Shown: positions 16,482 through 25,235, counted from the first letter of the stretch. The stretch is DNA of 64,000 nt from Pseudoalteromonas piscicida (GCF_002744175.1 NZ_NKHF01000068.1:51885-115884); one strand, 5' to 3'. A program made the numbers and translations. The notes: generated from the letters alone by a model not told the origin.

Positions 16482-17962
16482 ACAATGAATCAGCGTTTAG
16501 TTATTTTATGAATATCAGTAACAAGCTAAATTTTATCTGGTTTGCGGTCGTGGTGAGTGTTGGCTTAGTCGCGTCTAATGCAATGATTGGCTTTAATAAC
16601 GTCAAAGAGCTCAACCAAGTCCAAGCAAGTATTCGCAATACCAGTGAAGTGATGATGTCTTTGGATCAGCTGCACATTGCAATGCTGAATGCTGAAGCTG
16701 GTCAGCGAGCGTTTTTAATATCAAACCAAGAAGGTGATTTAGCACCGTTTAAAAAAGCCTTACAAAATCTAGATAGCAGCCTACAAAACGTTGCGCAAAG
16801 CCACTCTGAAAGCGATTTACAGCAGCAAAAAATAAATCAATATGTTGAAGGTGTGAAAGCGCGCTTTAAAACGTTGCAAAGCACCGTGATCGTCGCCCGT
16901 AATGCCAATAGTATTAATGAAGCTCGGTTGTTAGAGCGAGCAACAGACTCCGGTGGAGACTTAAGGGAAGCGTTTACGCAAATTATGGCCGCTGAGGTGG
17001 ACATTAGAACGATACAGTTAAATCAGCTCAAGCGAGTACGTAAAGAAGCACAAATGAATATTGTGGTGTTTACTTTGCTCAGTGCAGTGATGATTTTTGC
17101 AATTCTAGTGCTGCTTATTGTCAATTTACGCAGTGCAAAACGCGCAAAGAATGAGCTTGAGCAAGCTAACGACCACCTCGAAGAAAAGGTAAAAGCCCGT
17201 ACAGAGGCATTGGAACATTATGCCGAAGAACTAAACAGAAGTAACCGAGAGCTAGAAGACTTTGCGTTTGTCGCCTCTCACGATCTGCAAGAGCCGTTAC
17301 GGAAAATTCGGGCATTTGGCGATCGAATAGAAAAAAACTACGGTGAGCATATAGATGACAAAGGGAAAGACTACTTGGTTCGTATGACAGGTGCAGCGCA
17401 ACGGATGTCGACCTTGATAACAGATTTGTTGGAACTATCACGAGTCACAACGAGAGCGAAGCCTTTCGAGCAGCAAGATCTTAACCAAGTTTTGCAATTT
17501 GTATTGGATGACCTTGAGATTGCCTTAAAAGACAGTAATGCCAACATCAATACGGCTCCACTACCGACGATAAAATGTGATGCAAGCCAGATACACCAAT
17601 TGTTTTTAAATCTGCTTTCAAACGCAATTAAATTTAGAGTTGAAGGGCGGCAACCGGTTATCGATATCTCTGTTGAGCACAGCGAGTTAATGGGGCAAGA
17701 GGCTTTCACATTTGTTGTTGCGGATAATGGCGTTGGTTTTGATACTGAATACGCAGAGAAAATATTCTCGCCTTTTCAAAGGCTTCACGATAGAAAAAAA
17801 TACGCTGGAACTGGGATTGGGCTAACTGTGTGTCGCCGCATTGTGGAAAGACACAGCGGGGTGATCTCAGCGACCAGCGAAAAAGGCAAAGGGGCGACAT
17901 TCACCATTACCTTGCCCATTGAGCCAACACCAATAATTCAGGAATTGAAAAATGAACTATAG
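16478..17962 (+). CDS. CHASE3-domain sensor histidine kinase
   Basis: A 494-residue membrane kinase. A first helix (about 19-38), a periplasmic or extracytoplasmic CHASE3 domain (about 45-190, including AEAGQRAFLIS) and a second helix (about 195-216) precede a coiled-coil segment. The HisKA box is ASHDLQEPLR with H268, and the HATPase domain shows N, G1 (VADNGVGFD), F (FSPFQRLH) and G2 (GTGIGLTVC) boxes. The start is GTG at 16478, overlapping the previous stop codon. Such kinases are typically paired with single-domain Rcp1-like receivers, and the next gene is exactly that, overlapping by 11 bases. The signal is unknown. Confidence 0.92.
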   Translation: MNNESAFSYFMNISNKLNFIWFAVVVSVGLVASNAMIGFNNVKELNQVQASIRNTSEVMMSLDQLHIAMLNAEAGQRAFLISNQEGDLAPFKKALQNLDSSLQNVAQSHSESDLQQQKINQYVEGVKARFKTLQSTVIVARNANSINEARLLERATDSGGDLREAFTQIMAAEVDIRTIQLNQLKRVRKEAQMNIVVFTLLSAVMIFAILVLLIVNLRSAKRAKNELEQANDHLEEKVKARTEALEHYAEELNRSNRELEDFAFVASHDLQEPLRKIRAFGDRIEKNYGEHIDDKGKDYLVRMTGAAQRMSTLITDLLELSRVTTRAKPFEQQDLNQVLQFVLDDLEIALKDSNANINTAPLPTIKCDASQIHQLFLNLLSNAIKFRVEGRQPVIDISVEHSELMGQEAFTFVVADNGVGFDTEYAEKIFSPFQRLHDRKKYAGTGIGLTVCRRIVERHSGVISATSEKGKGATFTITLPIEPTPIIQELKNEL

Positions 17963-18401
17963 AAAATCCCAGCCGATCCAAATCTTGATGGCGGATGATG
18001 ATGAAGATGATCGCCTCTTGGCACAAGATGCACTCGAGGAAAGTCGAGTATTAAATGCATTTCAGTTTGTAAAAGACGGTGTTGAGCTATTGGAATACCT
18101 TAGAAATGAAGGCGAATTTTCAGATGCTCAGCGATATCCAAGACCTAATTTAATTCTACTCGACTTAAACATGCCAAGAATGGACGGCAGAGAGGCATTG
18201 CAGGAAATTAAAAAAGACCCGAGTTTGCGCTCTATCCCTGTGGTTATCTTAACGACTTCAAAAGAAGAAGAAGATAAGCTCAGAGGGTATGATTCTGGTG
18301 CTGCGTCGTATATTACCAAACCGGTTGATTTCGATGGCTTAGTTGAGCTAATGAAAAATTTAGGCAAATACTGGATTGAAATCGTAGAGTTGCCAAACTA
18401 A
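17952..18401 (+). CDS. single-domain response regulator, Rcp1-like
   Basis: A 149-residue CheY-like receiver with no output domain. The acidic pocket DDDEDD follows strand 1 (about residues 15-20), the phosphoacceptor aspartate lies in ILLDLNMPRMDG, T is in VVILTTS and K in YITKP. The DDDEDD pocket and the long helix 5 tail resemble Rcp1-type receivers that serve phytochrome-like kinases with the HDLQEPLR box. It overlaps the upstream kinase gene by 11 bases, so the two are almost certainly co-translated and act together. It probably passes phosphate on or acts allosterically; the partner could be the hybrid kinase or the H-box protein in the same cluster. Confidence 0.92.
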   Translation: MNYRKSQPIQILMADDDEDDRLLAQDALEESRVLNAFQFVKDGVELLEYLRNEGEFSDAQRYPRPNLILLDLNMPRMDGREALQEIKKDPSLRSIPVVILTTSKEEEDKLRGYDSGAASYITKPVDFDGLVELMKNLGKYWIEIVELPN

Positions 18402-18447
18402 CTAGGTTAACTAATCGCGCTTATACACTTCAAGTATGGAGGTCAGT

Positions 18448-20400
18448 ATGACGAAGGAGTCGATCAGCGAAGTCAATGTACTATTGATTGAAGATGACGA
18501 AGACGACTATATTCTAACTTTAGATTATTTACAGTCGATCCCTAACTTTAGCTTCAATTTGGTTTGGCAAAGCCAGTACGATCAAGCATTAACAGCATTA
18601 GAGAGTAACCGCTTTGACCTTTGCTTACTAGACTATCAATTAGGCCCTCAAACTGGGTTGAGTGTACTTAAAGCCGCAAGAGCGAGAGATGTGCACACAC
18701 CTATTATCATGTTAACTGGGCAATCAGATGAACTATTAGACAACGAAGCGTTAAAGGCTGGAGCCGAAGATTTTGTACTAAAATCTGAAATTAGCAGTGC
18801 GCGGTTTATTCGCTCTATTCGTTATGCTTTAGCGCGTAAAGAGTTAGAGCGCGAACGTCTCGAACGACTACGTGTTGAATCGGATAGCCGAGCTAAAGAC
18901 CGCTTCCTTGCACACTTAAGTCATGAGCTCAGAACGCCGCTGACCTCTATTCTTGGCTATACAAATTTACTGCTTTCTCGGGAAGAGTTGCAGAATGTTA
19001 AGCCTGAACTATCAATTATTAATAATAACAGTGAACACTTGCTCAACTTGTTGAATGATGTACTCGATCTTTCGAAGTTGAACGAAAACCGACTGCAACT
19101 GAATAAAGATAAAATTTGCCTAAATAGTTTTTTAAGTGATCTATATAGCTTGTTTAAAATGGCAGCGGCTAAAAAGGGGTTAAGCTTTAGCATAGAAGCT
19201 AAAACACCGTTACCGCAAACCGTGAGTATAGATAAAACGCGATTAAAACAGATACTAATCAACATTATTTATAACGCCATCAAATTCACCAGTTCCGGCT
19301 TTGTAAAAGTAGAGATAAAGCTAAAAACAGATACTCAATTACAATTTATCGTTATCGATACGGGAATAGGTATACCCAGTGAAAAACTCAAACGGATCTT
19401 CAAGCCTTTTGAGCAAGTTCAACATGTTACTACACGCAGCGATGAGGGAGCAGGGCTTGGCTTGGCGATAAGCTCAGCTTTGATCAAGCTTATGGGGGGA
19501 GAGTTATCGGTTGAATCGGTTCTCGGTGAGGGCAGTCAGTTTGGCTTTTGTATTGAACTCGACGAAGTGAATGCCGAAAGTTTAGCGCCCCTAACGCTAG
19601 ATAAAACACAAGACACCAGTGATAGCTCATTGCCTAGCGATCTACACGGCCATATTCTTATTGTTGAAGATATCAGTGAAATCCAGCTTTTATTGCGCAC
19701 CTTGATTGGACAAACGGGAGCAACTGCTGATATAGCCAATGACGGTGTTGAAGCGCTTGAGATGCTAGCGCAACATCCTGACAAATATCATTTGGTATTT
19801 ATGGACTTACATATGCCAAGAATGGATGGTCGTGACACTATCGTAGCGCTTAGAGAGCGGGCCTTGCGCTTGCCGGTTGTTGCATTGACGGCAGCGGCAC
19901 AAAAAGGCACTAAGGAAGAACTGGTGGCGCTAGGCTTTAACGATATGATGAGCAAGCCTGTTAATGTTGCAGAGCTTGGGCGTTGTTTAAAGCATTATTT
20001 AAGTGAAGAGCTGGTCGTACCAACACAGGTCGAGTCGCAGTCTTCGGGCAGCCTCAACTTTTTAGTCGTTGAAGATGACAGTGATACACGTAATTTACTT
20101 AAACTATTACTTAACTCTCTCGAGGTTAGCGTAGTCACAGCTGAATGCGCTCAAAGCTGCTGGCAGCAATTTAAAGGGACGCAACACTTTGATGCTATTT
20201 TGTTAGACATTGGCTTGCCTGATAAGTCTGGTTTACTCTTAGCAAAAGAGATAAAAGCAGAAAGGCCAGAGCAACATATTGTTATTGCGAGTGGTTTCGA
20301 CCCAGAGCCAGAAAAGCTTGCTGAATCTCAAGTTGACGATGTGCTATTAAAACCAATAACGCTAATGGACTTGAAAGAAATAAAGCAAAAGCTGCTATAA
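18448..20400 (+). CDS. hybrid sensor kinase with three receiver domains
   Basis: About 650 residues, cytoplasmic, without membrane helices. The order is receiver 1 (1-125, D62 in LLDYQ), HisKA with HLSHELRTPL (about 152-161), HATPase (about 260-370, with DTGIGIPS and GLGLAISS), receiver 2 (about 400-520, FMDLHMPRMDG) and receiver 3 (about 535-650, LLDIGLPDKSG). I chose the ATG at 18448 because GGAGGT lies just upstream; the ATG at 18436 overlaps that site. The N-terminal receiver suggests it is an input target for another kinase, probably the CHASE3 kinase upstream. No Hpt domain is present, so a separate phosphotransfer protein is needed if a relay operates. Confidence 0.9.
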   Translation: MTKESISEVNVLLIEDDEDDYILTLDYLQSIPNFSFNLVWQSQYDQALTALESNRFDLCLLDYQLGPQTGLSVLKAARARDVHTPIIMLTGQSDELLDNEALKAGAEDFVLKSEISSARFIRSIRYALARKELERERLERLRVESDSRAKDRFLAHLSHELRTPLTSILGYTNLLLSREELQNVKPELSIINNNSEHLLNLLNDVLDLSKLNENRLQLNKDKICLNSFLSDLYSLFKMAAAKKGLSFSIEAKTPLPQTVSIDKTRLKQILINIIYNAIKFTSSGFVKVEIKLKTDTQLQFIVIDTGIGIPSEKLKRIFKPFEQVQHVTTRSDEGAGLGLAISSALIKLMGGELSVESVLGEGSQFGFCIELDEVNAESLAPLTLDKTQDTSDSSLPSDLHGHILIVEDISEIQLLLRTLIGQTGATADIANDGVEALEMLAQHPDKYHLVFMDLHMPRMDGRDTIVALRERALRLPVVALTAAAQKGTKEELVALGFNDMMSKPVNVAELGRCLKHYLSEELVVPTQVESQSSGSLNFLVVEDDSDTRNLLKLLLNSLEVSVVTAECAQSCWQQFKGTQHFDAILLDIGLPDKSGLLLAKEIKAERPEQHIVIASGFDPEPEKLAESQVDDVLLKPITLMDLKEIKQKLL

Positions 20401-20416
20401 AATGAATGCGCTAAAG

Positions 20417-20447
20417 TAGCTCAAGGGTTAAATAATACCTTGAGCTA
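20417..20447. terminator. hairpin between convergent genes
   Basis: TAGCTCAAGG (20417-20426) and CCTTGAGCTA (20438-20447) form a perfect 10-bp stem at the 3' ends of the hybrid kinase and the YqjK-like gene, overlapping the latter's stop. T-runs are weak, so it may act as a processing or bidirectional end. Confidence 0.5.
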
Positions 20448-20682
20448 TTCGTTGCAGCATCACGACCTTTCTCAGTGCGCCAAAGCGCCCAAATTTGGCA
20501 CTAAGTACACCAAATAAAAACATAAAGCCAACGCCCTGAGGCGAACTCATTGCTCCGGTAAATACTTTCTTGGCTTTAGTTTGGGTTAGTCGATTGAGCT
20601 GCTGTGCATCGATTAACTTTCTTTTTTCAGTCACGACTTCTTGTTGTAGCTTGTCTGTAATAAATTCAGCTAGCTTTGTCAT
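20428..20682 (-). CDS. YqjK-like small protein of a YqjDE operon
   Basis: An 84-residue protein with a basic N-terminal helix (TEKRKLIDAQQLNRL), one hydrophobic segment (about residues 47-62, GVGFMFLFGVLSAKFG) and a basic C-terminus. I chose the ATG at 20682 because GGAGGCC lies just upstream; longer forms have no such site. It overlaps the end of the YqjE-like gene by 17 bases, so it is the third gene of a tight operon. E. coli has yqjK in this place, and the character (charged helix, then a membrane segment) is similar, but sequence similarity is weak. The function is unknown. Confidence 0.6.
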   Translation of the reverse strand: MTKLAEFITDKLQQEVVTEKRKLIDAQQLNRLTQTKAKKVFTGAMSSPQGVGFMFLFGVLSAKFGRFGALRKVVMLQRIAQGII

Positions 20683-21103
20683 TTTTGGCCTCCGACTTTG
20701 CAATAGGGATGTAAAACCCGGAAGTGAGATCATTGATGCTGTTATTAAATAGCCTGAGTCCTGTGACAATCAAGTAATAGATTATGGCGACATTGATGGT
20801 CAGCACTATGCCTGCAGAAATGAACCAACTCAACCCAGCATAGGTGAGGGCATAGGCAAATAAAATGTGCAGGCTAGCCCATACCATTGCGGTTAAAAGC
20901 AATGAAAAAAATATCAGGCCAAGTGCCACACACAAGGTTTTTAGATTTGCTCTGCACTTTGCGCCGAGTAAGTTAAGCTGAGCTTCGAAAATGTGTTGAT
21001 AACTAGTAAATAAGAGAGAAACTGAGTCTTTAAGCTCAGCGAGCGCTGGGGTGCGCTCGTGAGCCGTCGCTCTATTACCTCTTGCTTGAGCTTGGTTTTG
21101 CAT
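20666..21103 (-). CDS. YqjE-like inner-membrane protein (phage-holin superfamily III fold)
   Basis: A 145-residue protein with a charged N-terminal region and two strong hydrophobic hairpins, about residues 57-80 (LCVALGLIFFSLLLTAMVWASL) split from 86-115, typical of the YqjE/holin-3-6 family. The family sits next to YqjD-type proteins in many Proteobacteria, is induced in stationary phase and has no known enzymatic role; it is not evidence for a phage here. It starts two bases after the YqjD-like stop codon and overlaps the YqjK-like gene, so the three are co-transcribed. Confidence 0.72.
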   Translation of the reverse strand: MQNQAQARGNRATAHERTPALAELKDSVSLLFTSYQHIFEAQLNLLGAKCRANLKTLCVALGLIFFSLLLTAMVWASLHILFAYALTYAGLSWFISAGIVLTINVAIIYYLIVTGLRLFNNSINDLTSGFYIPIAKSEAKNDKAS

Positions 21104-21105
21104 GG

Positions 21106-21435
21106 TTATTTATTCCTTAACAGCATTGTAGCCAACATACCGAGTGAAAATGCGATACCAGCCGTTTTAACCGGATTTTCTACCGCATACTTCTTAACGC
21201 CTGAGGTATTCCAAGCTTGCTCCCACTCTTTACGTTTAGCACCCATGGCTTCACTTGAGTGATGTCCTTTTTCTCTAAGTGCCGTTTCGGTTTGAGAAGC
21301 CGAAGCATGGAGAGAATCTACTGAAGCGTGCAAAGAATCTGCTATTTGGTCAGTCACAGGGTGACTTGAGTCGTGACCATTACCTTTAGATTTTGCAGTA
21401 TTTGAAGCCTGCGTCTGATTTGTTTGATTACTCAT
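21106..21435 (-). CDS. YqjD/ElaB (DUF883) family ribosome- or membrane-associated protein
   Basis: A 109-residue protein with a polar, amphipathic helical body and the C-terminal hallmark YAVENPVKTAGIAFSLGMLATMLLRNK, shown here as its parts ENPVKTAG and MLLRNK, a single membrane anchor with glycine-zipper character. This matches YqjD, ElaB and YgaM, which anchor at the inner membrane and bind ribosomes in stationary phase in E. coli. I chose the ATG at 21435, preceded by AAGGAG; the upstream extension to 21510 lacks a site. It is the first gene of the yqjD-yqjE-yqjK-like operon. Confidence 0.82.
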   Translation of the reverse strand: MSNQTNQTQASNTAKSKGNGHDSSHPVTDQIADSLHASVDSLHASASQTETALREKGHHSSEAMGAKRKEWEQAWNTSGVKKYAVENPVKTAGIAFSLGMLATMLLRNK

Positions 21436-21680
21436 AAAGAACTCCTTGTTTACTTGGTTCAAAATAATATGTGCAAATGGTTTGCCAACTAAAAATCCAT
21501 TGATTATCAATAGGTTAGTGTTTTATTCAAAATAAGGTAAGTAGATGTGATACAGAGGATGTAAAAGTTACAAAGCAGAAACTACATGGAAGCGACTAAT
21601 ATTCAGGTTGTGGCTCGAAGCAACAAGGCAAAAGCGAGGGCGTGTTTAGAAACAATCGAAGGTATTAATGCAATGCATAC

Positions 21681-21710
21681 AAAAAAGGCGCTATCAAAGG
21701 TGATAGCGCC
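21681..21710 (-). terminator. intrinsic terminator of the outer-membrane protein gene
   Basis: The gap 21436-21789 contains no gene. Its one clear element is GGCGCTATCA/TGATAGCGCC (21687-21696, 21701-21710) with loop AAGG and an A-run that becomes a U-run on the minus strand, ending the transcript of the gene at 21790-22362. Confidence 0.85.
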
Positions 21711-21789
21711 GAAACCGGACTCTTTATGTAAGAGCCAGGACTGAGTCAAAGGGAATAAAATAGGGAGGCTATAAAGCCATTATCGCTGC

Positions 21790-22362
21790 TTAAAACTGAT
21801 ATTCAATGGAAACGGCAGCTACGTCCATATCAGGGTCAATATCTTCTTCTAGTTCATAGCGCGTGTATTCTAAGCGCATGTTTACGTTTTCGTGAATGTG
21901 GAACTCTACACCAGCACCGTAAAGCCAATCTCCGCCTTCAAGGCTAGAAGACACACGTCCTACCGCTGGGATATCAGCGTAGACATCGGCATCCCATTCA
22001 AGCCACCCACCTTTCGCGTACACCGAGAAATATTCGTTTAGCGGTGCTGATAGTCTGGTTGATAAAGAGATCCCATCAATGTCGGCTGAGTTGTCAATGT
22101 CACTGACTTCATCAAAATTTTCGTAGCCGAGCTCAATACTCCAGTAAGGGTTAATTTTAGTACCGACATAGGCCTTCAGCATCGACGAGTCATCGTCGAA
22201 CGATGTATCATTTTCTCGGTCTTCCCACTGGAAGGAATATTGACCATAGCCAACACCTGTGTAAATTTTGTAATCATCTAGTCCAAAATCAGATTCTGCG
22301 TGAGCAGCTGTAGACAGTCCAAAAGTGGCAAATAGCGCAGCGGCGATAGTTAATTGTTTCAT
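21790..22362 (-). CDS. small outer-membrane beta-barrel protein
   Basis: A 190-residue protein with a signal peptide (MKQLTIAAALFATFGLSTAAHA, cleavage after about 22) and alternating aromatic/hydrophobic strands throughout, ending in the classic outer-membrane terminal YQF. The pattern (YTGVGYGQYSFQW, YVGTKINPYWSIELGYENFD) fits the OmpA-like eight-stranded transmembrane barrels of the porin-family-protein type. There is no peptidoglycan-binding domain. It may be a structural or small-solute protein; the function is not specific. A hairpin separates it from the upstream BON-domain gene, so partial co-transcription is possible. AAGGAG precedes the ATG. Confidence 0.85.
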   Translation of the reverse strand: MKQLTIAAALFATFGLSTAAHAESDFGLDDYKIYTGVGYGQYSFQWEDRENDTSFDDDSSMLKAYVGTKINPYWSIELGYENFDEVSDIDNSADIDGISLSTRLSAPLNEYFSVYAKGGWLEWDADVYADIPAVGRVSSSLEGGDWLYGAGVEFHIHENVNMRLEYTRYELEEDIDPDMDVAAVSIEYQF

Positions 22363-22390
22363 CTTTACTCCTTAAATCAATATAAAAGGC

Positions 22391-22409
22391 GAGGGGGAGC
22401 CGCCCCCTC
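22391..22409 (-). terminator. GC-rich hairpin between the BON and outer-membrane genes
   Basis: GAGGGGG (22391-22397), loop AGCCG, CCCCCTC (22403-22409). On the minus strand it is followed by GCCUUUUAU, so it can be a partial terminator that sets the ratio of the two genes. Confidence 0.55.
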
Positions 22410-22423
22410 AAACCAAAGTTGGA

Positions 22424-22987
22424 TTATGATTTTTTCGAAACGCGAAGGTTGTCTTCCACTTCTTCAACATCATTGGTATTTTTTGCGATTTGCACTGCTA
22501 ATTTTCGCTCGGCACTGCTTTGGACATGACCATTTAAGGTTACTACGCGGCCTTCAACATCTACGTCTATGTCTGTGCCATCTACATCGGTGTCAAACAG
22601 GTAGCGTGATTTGATAACGGTCGCGATTTTGGCGTCGGTGAAATCACTGTCACTCTCAAAATTGCGCTCTTTTTTACGCTCATCCGACATGTCAACAATG
22701 GTCAATTCATTGTCTACTTCTTTGACCCCATCGATCCCCAATACCAACTCCTCGGCAAGCTTCTTATCAACAGAGTGCTCAACTTCGCCTGTTAGCACTA
22801 CAACACCGTTTTTCACATCTGTATTAATATCGAAGTTATTTAACTCGCCGTTAAACAGTAAGGTGGCTTCGGCTTTACCATCTATCCAAGCATCGCTTGC
22901 TTCCTTTTCCCAAGTGTTATCTGCAGCGAAAGCAGAAGCAGTAGTTAGTGAAGATACAAGTACAGTTGTAATTAATGTCTTTTTCAT
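22424..22987 (-). CDS. periplasmic protein with two BON domains, OsmY-like
   Basis: A 187-residue protein with a signal peptide (cleavage after about residue 21, SAFAA) and two BON repeats: residues about 28-100 (NGVVVLTGEVEHSVDKK) and about 112-185 (GRVVTLNGHVQSSAERK). BON domains bind phospholipids at the periplasmic face. The arrangement is that of E. coli OsmY, a periplasmic chaperone induced by high osmolarity and stationary phase. The location next to an MscS channel and YqjD-type genes supports an osmotic-stress role. The ATG is preceded by AAAGGAG. I do not assign osmY because several BON proteins share this form. Confidence 0.85.
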   Translation of the reverse strand: MKKTLITTVLVSSLTTASAFAADNTWEKEASDAWIDGKAEATLLFNGELNNFDINTDVKNGVVVLTGEVEHSVDKKLAEELVLGIDGVKEVDNELTIVDMSDERKKERNFESDSDFTDAKIATVIKSRYLFDTDVDGTDIDVDVEGRVVTLNGHVQSSAERKLAVQIAKNTNDVEEVEDNLRVSKKS

Positions 22988-23237
22988 AATTAATCTCCTT
23001 TAATTTCGTAGTCGCTGTAACAGTTGCATCTGTTGTGCCAATATTTAAGCTGTTGATTTTTATATATTTGTTGTTTTTGTGATTTTCAACCGGAATAATT
23101 TACTGAGAAACAATGAAAGTATTTTTGTAATTATTACCTTTTTAATGAACGGGAAATTAATATAACCAGGAATGAATACTGCATTCCTATCTAAGTAAAT
23201 CTAAAAGTTAAACTTACTTATATAGGAGTGTTAAGGA

Positions 23238-24122
23238 ATGAATATAGATAAATTTTGGACACTAATTAATGACAAGTTACTATCTTGGCTTGAATCTGCT
23301 GTACAGCTACTTCCAAATATGATTTTAGCCTTAATGGTTTTGTTGCTTTTTATTATTCTGGCTAAAATATCATCATTTTGGTTTGCTAAAGCGATAAATA
23401 AGGCGATTAAGACGCCACAAGTTGCCTCCCTTATTAGTTCTATCTTTAAGATAGCAGTTATTGCAATTGGTATCTTCTTTGCGCTCGACATTGTTAAATT
23501 ATCTGGAGCCGTTATGTCCTTGCTGGCGGGAGCTGGGATCATCGGACTTGCCATTGGGTTTGCGTTTCAAGATATGACTGAAAATCTAATTGCAGGCTTT
23601 GTGATGGGGGTGAGAAAGCCGTTTGTGGAAGGGGATATTATTCGCACTAAAGACTGCTTTGGTACAGTCACTAAAATTAATTTGAGAAATACACTGGTGG
23701 AGAACTTTTATGGCCAGTTGTCATATGTACCCAACAAAATCCTCTTTAAGCATGAATTGCAAAATTATACAAAGCTAGGAAAAAGACGGATTGAAATTCC
23801 TGTTGGCATTTCTTATGCGGATAACCCTGAACAAGCAAGAACAGTAATTGTTGAAGCGATAAATAAACTCGATTTTGTTGTGAATCCTAAAGAAACGGAT
23901 GTGTACGCTGAGTCTTTTGGCGACAGCGCAATTAATTTGTTGCTTTGGTTTTGGATTGATTACCCAGCTGCACCTGGTTTTATGGCGGTGAGACACCAAG
24001 CTATTTGTACCGTTCACCAAGTATTAGCTGAAAACGATATTCTTATACCTTTCCCCATTAGAACTATCGACTTTAATGCAAAAGGTGGTGAGAAATTAAG
24101 TGCGCAATTATCACAGGAATAA
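23238..24122 (+). CDS. mscS: small-conductance mechanosensitive channel MscS
   Basis: A 294-residue protein with three hydrophobic segments (about 20-45, 62-85 and 90-120). The third carries the glycine/alanine-rich pore helix (SLLAGAGIIGLAIGFAFQD), the MscS signature, followed by the MS domain beta region (VRKPFVEGDIIR, LRNTLVENFYGQLSYVPN). Length is close to E. coli MscS (286). It forms a heptameric channel in the inner membrane that opens on hypo-osmotic shock. It is divergent from the BON-domain gene. GGAGTGTTAAGGA precedes the ATG; an ATG-like start at 23238 is used. Several MscS paralogues are usual in this group. Confidence 0.9.
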   Translation: MNIDKFWTLINDKLLSWLESAVQLLPNMILALMVLLLFIILAKISSFWFAKAINKAIKTPQVASLISSIFKIAVIAIGIFFALDIVKLSGAVMSLLAGAGIIGLAIGFAFQDMTENLIAGFVMGVRKPFVEGDIIRTKDCFGTVTKINLRNTLVENFYGQLSYVPNKILFKHELQNYTKLGKRRIEIPVGISYADNPEQARTVIVEAINKLDFVVNPKETDVYAESFGDSAINLLLWFWIDYPAAPGFMAVRHQAICTVHQVLAENDILIPFPIRTIDFNAKGGEKLSAQLSQE

Positions 24123-24281
24123 TTTACATCCCACTTGTAATATTTTCAGTAAAGCTAAAATTAAAATCAATAAAATCCATTTAAAACATGGTGTTATGTT
24201 TTGGCATCTAATCTGCATTAATCAGTTTGAAACAAACAAAACATTTATCACTTATTACTATTGCAATGAAAGGAGTTATTT

Positions 24282-24728
24282 ATGGCAGATTCAAATTACG
24301 ATATGGAGCCGGTAAAAGAGCTCATTAAAGTACTCAATGGTGGTGTGGATTTTTACACCGAAGCGAAGAAGAAATTGGACAACATAGAATTAAGCCGCGT
24401 GTTTGACCAAATGATTGTAGATAAGGCGCAGGCAATCTCTGATCTACAACCATTTGTTTTGATAGATGATGGTGAAATTGAGACAGACTCAGCACTTAGC
24501 GTTGAAATTCGAGAGTCTTATACCAAGCTAATTGGCGCAGTCAGCACAGACAAAGCGCATACTTATGTGTCTCAATTAGAGGAAGTGGAAGACAAAGTAT
24601 TAAGCAAGCTCGATAAAGCGTTGAGCAAAGATCTTCCACCTAAATGCAAGAGTGTATTGCTGCAGATGCAAACGAATATGCAAGCTTGTCATGACCAAAT
24701 GAAGCAGTTACAAGAGCTAACTGCCTAA
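24282..24728 (+). CDS. PA2169-type four-helix-bundle protein (DUF2383)
   Basis: A 148-residue, soluble, all-helical protein with the family start [21 protein letters not shown]. It matches the DUF2383/PA2169 family, ferritin-like four-helix bundles found with stress proteins. The metal-binding residues of ferritins are not evident, and no function is established. AAAGGAG lies six bases before the ATG. The DUF1328 gene follows 10 bases downstream and is probably co-transcribed. Its neighbours (MscS, BON, YqjD-like) are often found with it in stress-related sets. Confidence 0.78.
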   Translation: MADSNYDMEPVKELIKVLNGGVDFYTEAKKKLDNIELSRVFDQMIVDKAQAISDLQPFVLIDDGEIETDSALSVEIRESYTKLIGAVSTDKAHTYVSQLEEVEDKVLSKLDKALSKDLPPKCKSVLLQMQTNMQACHDQMKQLQELTA

Positions 24729-24738
24729 GGAGAATATT

Positions 24739-24906
24739 ATGTTGAGTTGGGCAGTTATGTTTCTATTCCTAGCATTGGTTGCTGCTGTGTTAGGGTTCAC
24801 TGGAATCGCAGGTGCTGCGGCTGGTATGGCGAAAATTCTATTTTTTGTTTTTATCGCCTTTATGATTATTTCGTTTATTTTCGGTAAGGCACGATCTCCC
24901 AGGTAA
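24739..24906 (+). CDS. DUF1328 (YtjA-type) small membrane protein
   Basis: A 55-residue protein with two hydrophobic helices separated by a [11 protein letters not shown] turn. The start [20 protein letters not shown] and the glycine/alanine-rich turn are diagnostic of DUF1328 (E. coli YtjA). AAGGAG precedes the ATG (24739), and the preceding gene ends 10 bases before it. The function is unknown, although the family is widespread among stress-response and envelope loci. Confidence 0.85.
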   Translation: MLSWAVMFLFLALVAAVLGFTGIAGAAAGMAKILFFVFIAFMIISFIFGKARSPR

Positions 24907-24915
24907 AGGGATTTA

Positions 24916-24985
24916 ATACCAAATGTATTAAGTAAATGCGCTATTTCATCCTTCAAATTGATTAGAGAATTAATTCAATTGGTAT
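24916..24985. repeat. dispersed palindromic repeat, copy 2
   Basis: Starts ATACCAAATGTATTAAG and ends AATTCAATTGGTAT, so its ends are inverted repeats. AAGTAAATGCGCTATTT is the reverse complement of the inner part of copy 1. It lies just after the DUF1328 stop codon and could fold as a terminator-like structure. Confidence 0.75.
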
Positions 24986-25017
24986 AAAGCACTGACAACA
25001 AATTAAGGAGTCACACT

Positions 25018-25209
25018 ATGAAAACGGCAATCACATTAGCGAAAGTATTGGGTTTTGTATCTATTTTAGCACTTTTCGGTTGTAGCGAAGGGCCAGCAGA
25101 AGAAGCCGGTGAGCGTTTCGATGAAACCGTGCAAGAGGTCGAAAACAGTGTAGAAGATGCATGTGAAGATGTAAAAGAAAACATGAACGCTGAAAATGAA
25201 GAGTGTTAA
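25018..25209 (+). CDS. small lipoprotein, hypothetical
   Basis: A 63-residue protein with a lipoprotein signal peptide: hydrophobic residues 10-20, then the lipobox LFGC with C22 as the lipidation site. The mature part is short, acidic and helical (ERFDETVQEVENSVEDACEDVKEN in parts) with two further cysteines. The pattern resembles small stress-induced entericidin-like or Lpp-like lipoproteins. AAGGAG precedes the ATG. It is separated by the palindromic repeat from the DUF1328 gene and followed by a terminator. Confidence 0.7.
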   Translation: MKTAITLAKVLGFVSILALFGCSEGPAEEAGERFDETVQEVENSVEDACEDVKENMNAENEEC

Positions 25210-25235
25210 ATAAGCATTTCGACGTGGAACGTAAA

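Noticed and set aside
20666..21103. Holin-like domain as evidence for a prophage
   Set aside because: The YqjE family shares the holin superfamily name, but the gene sits in a YqjD-type operon and no other phage genes are present.
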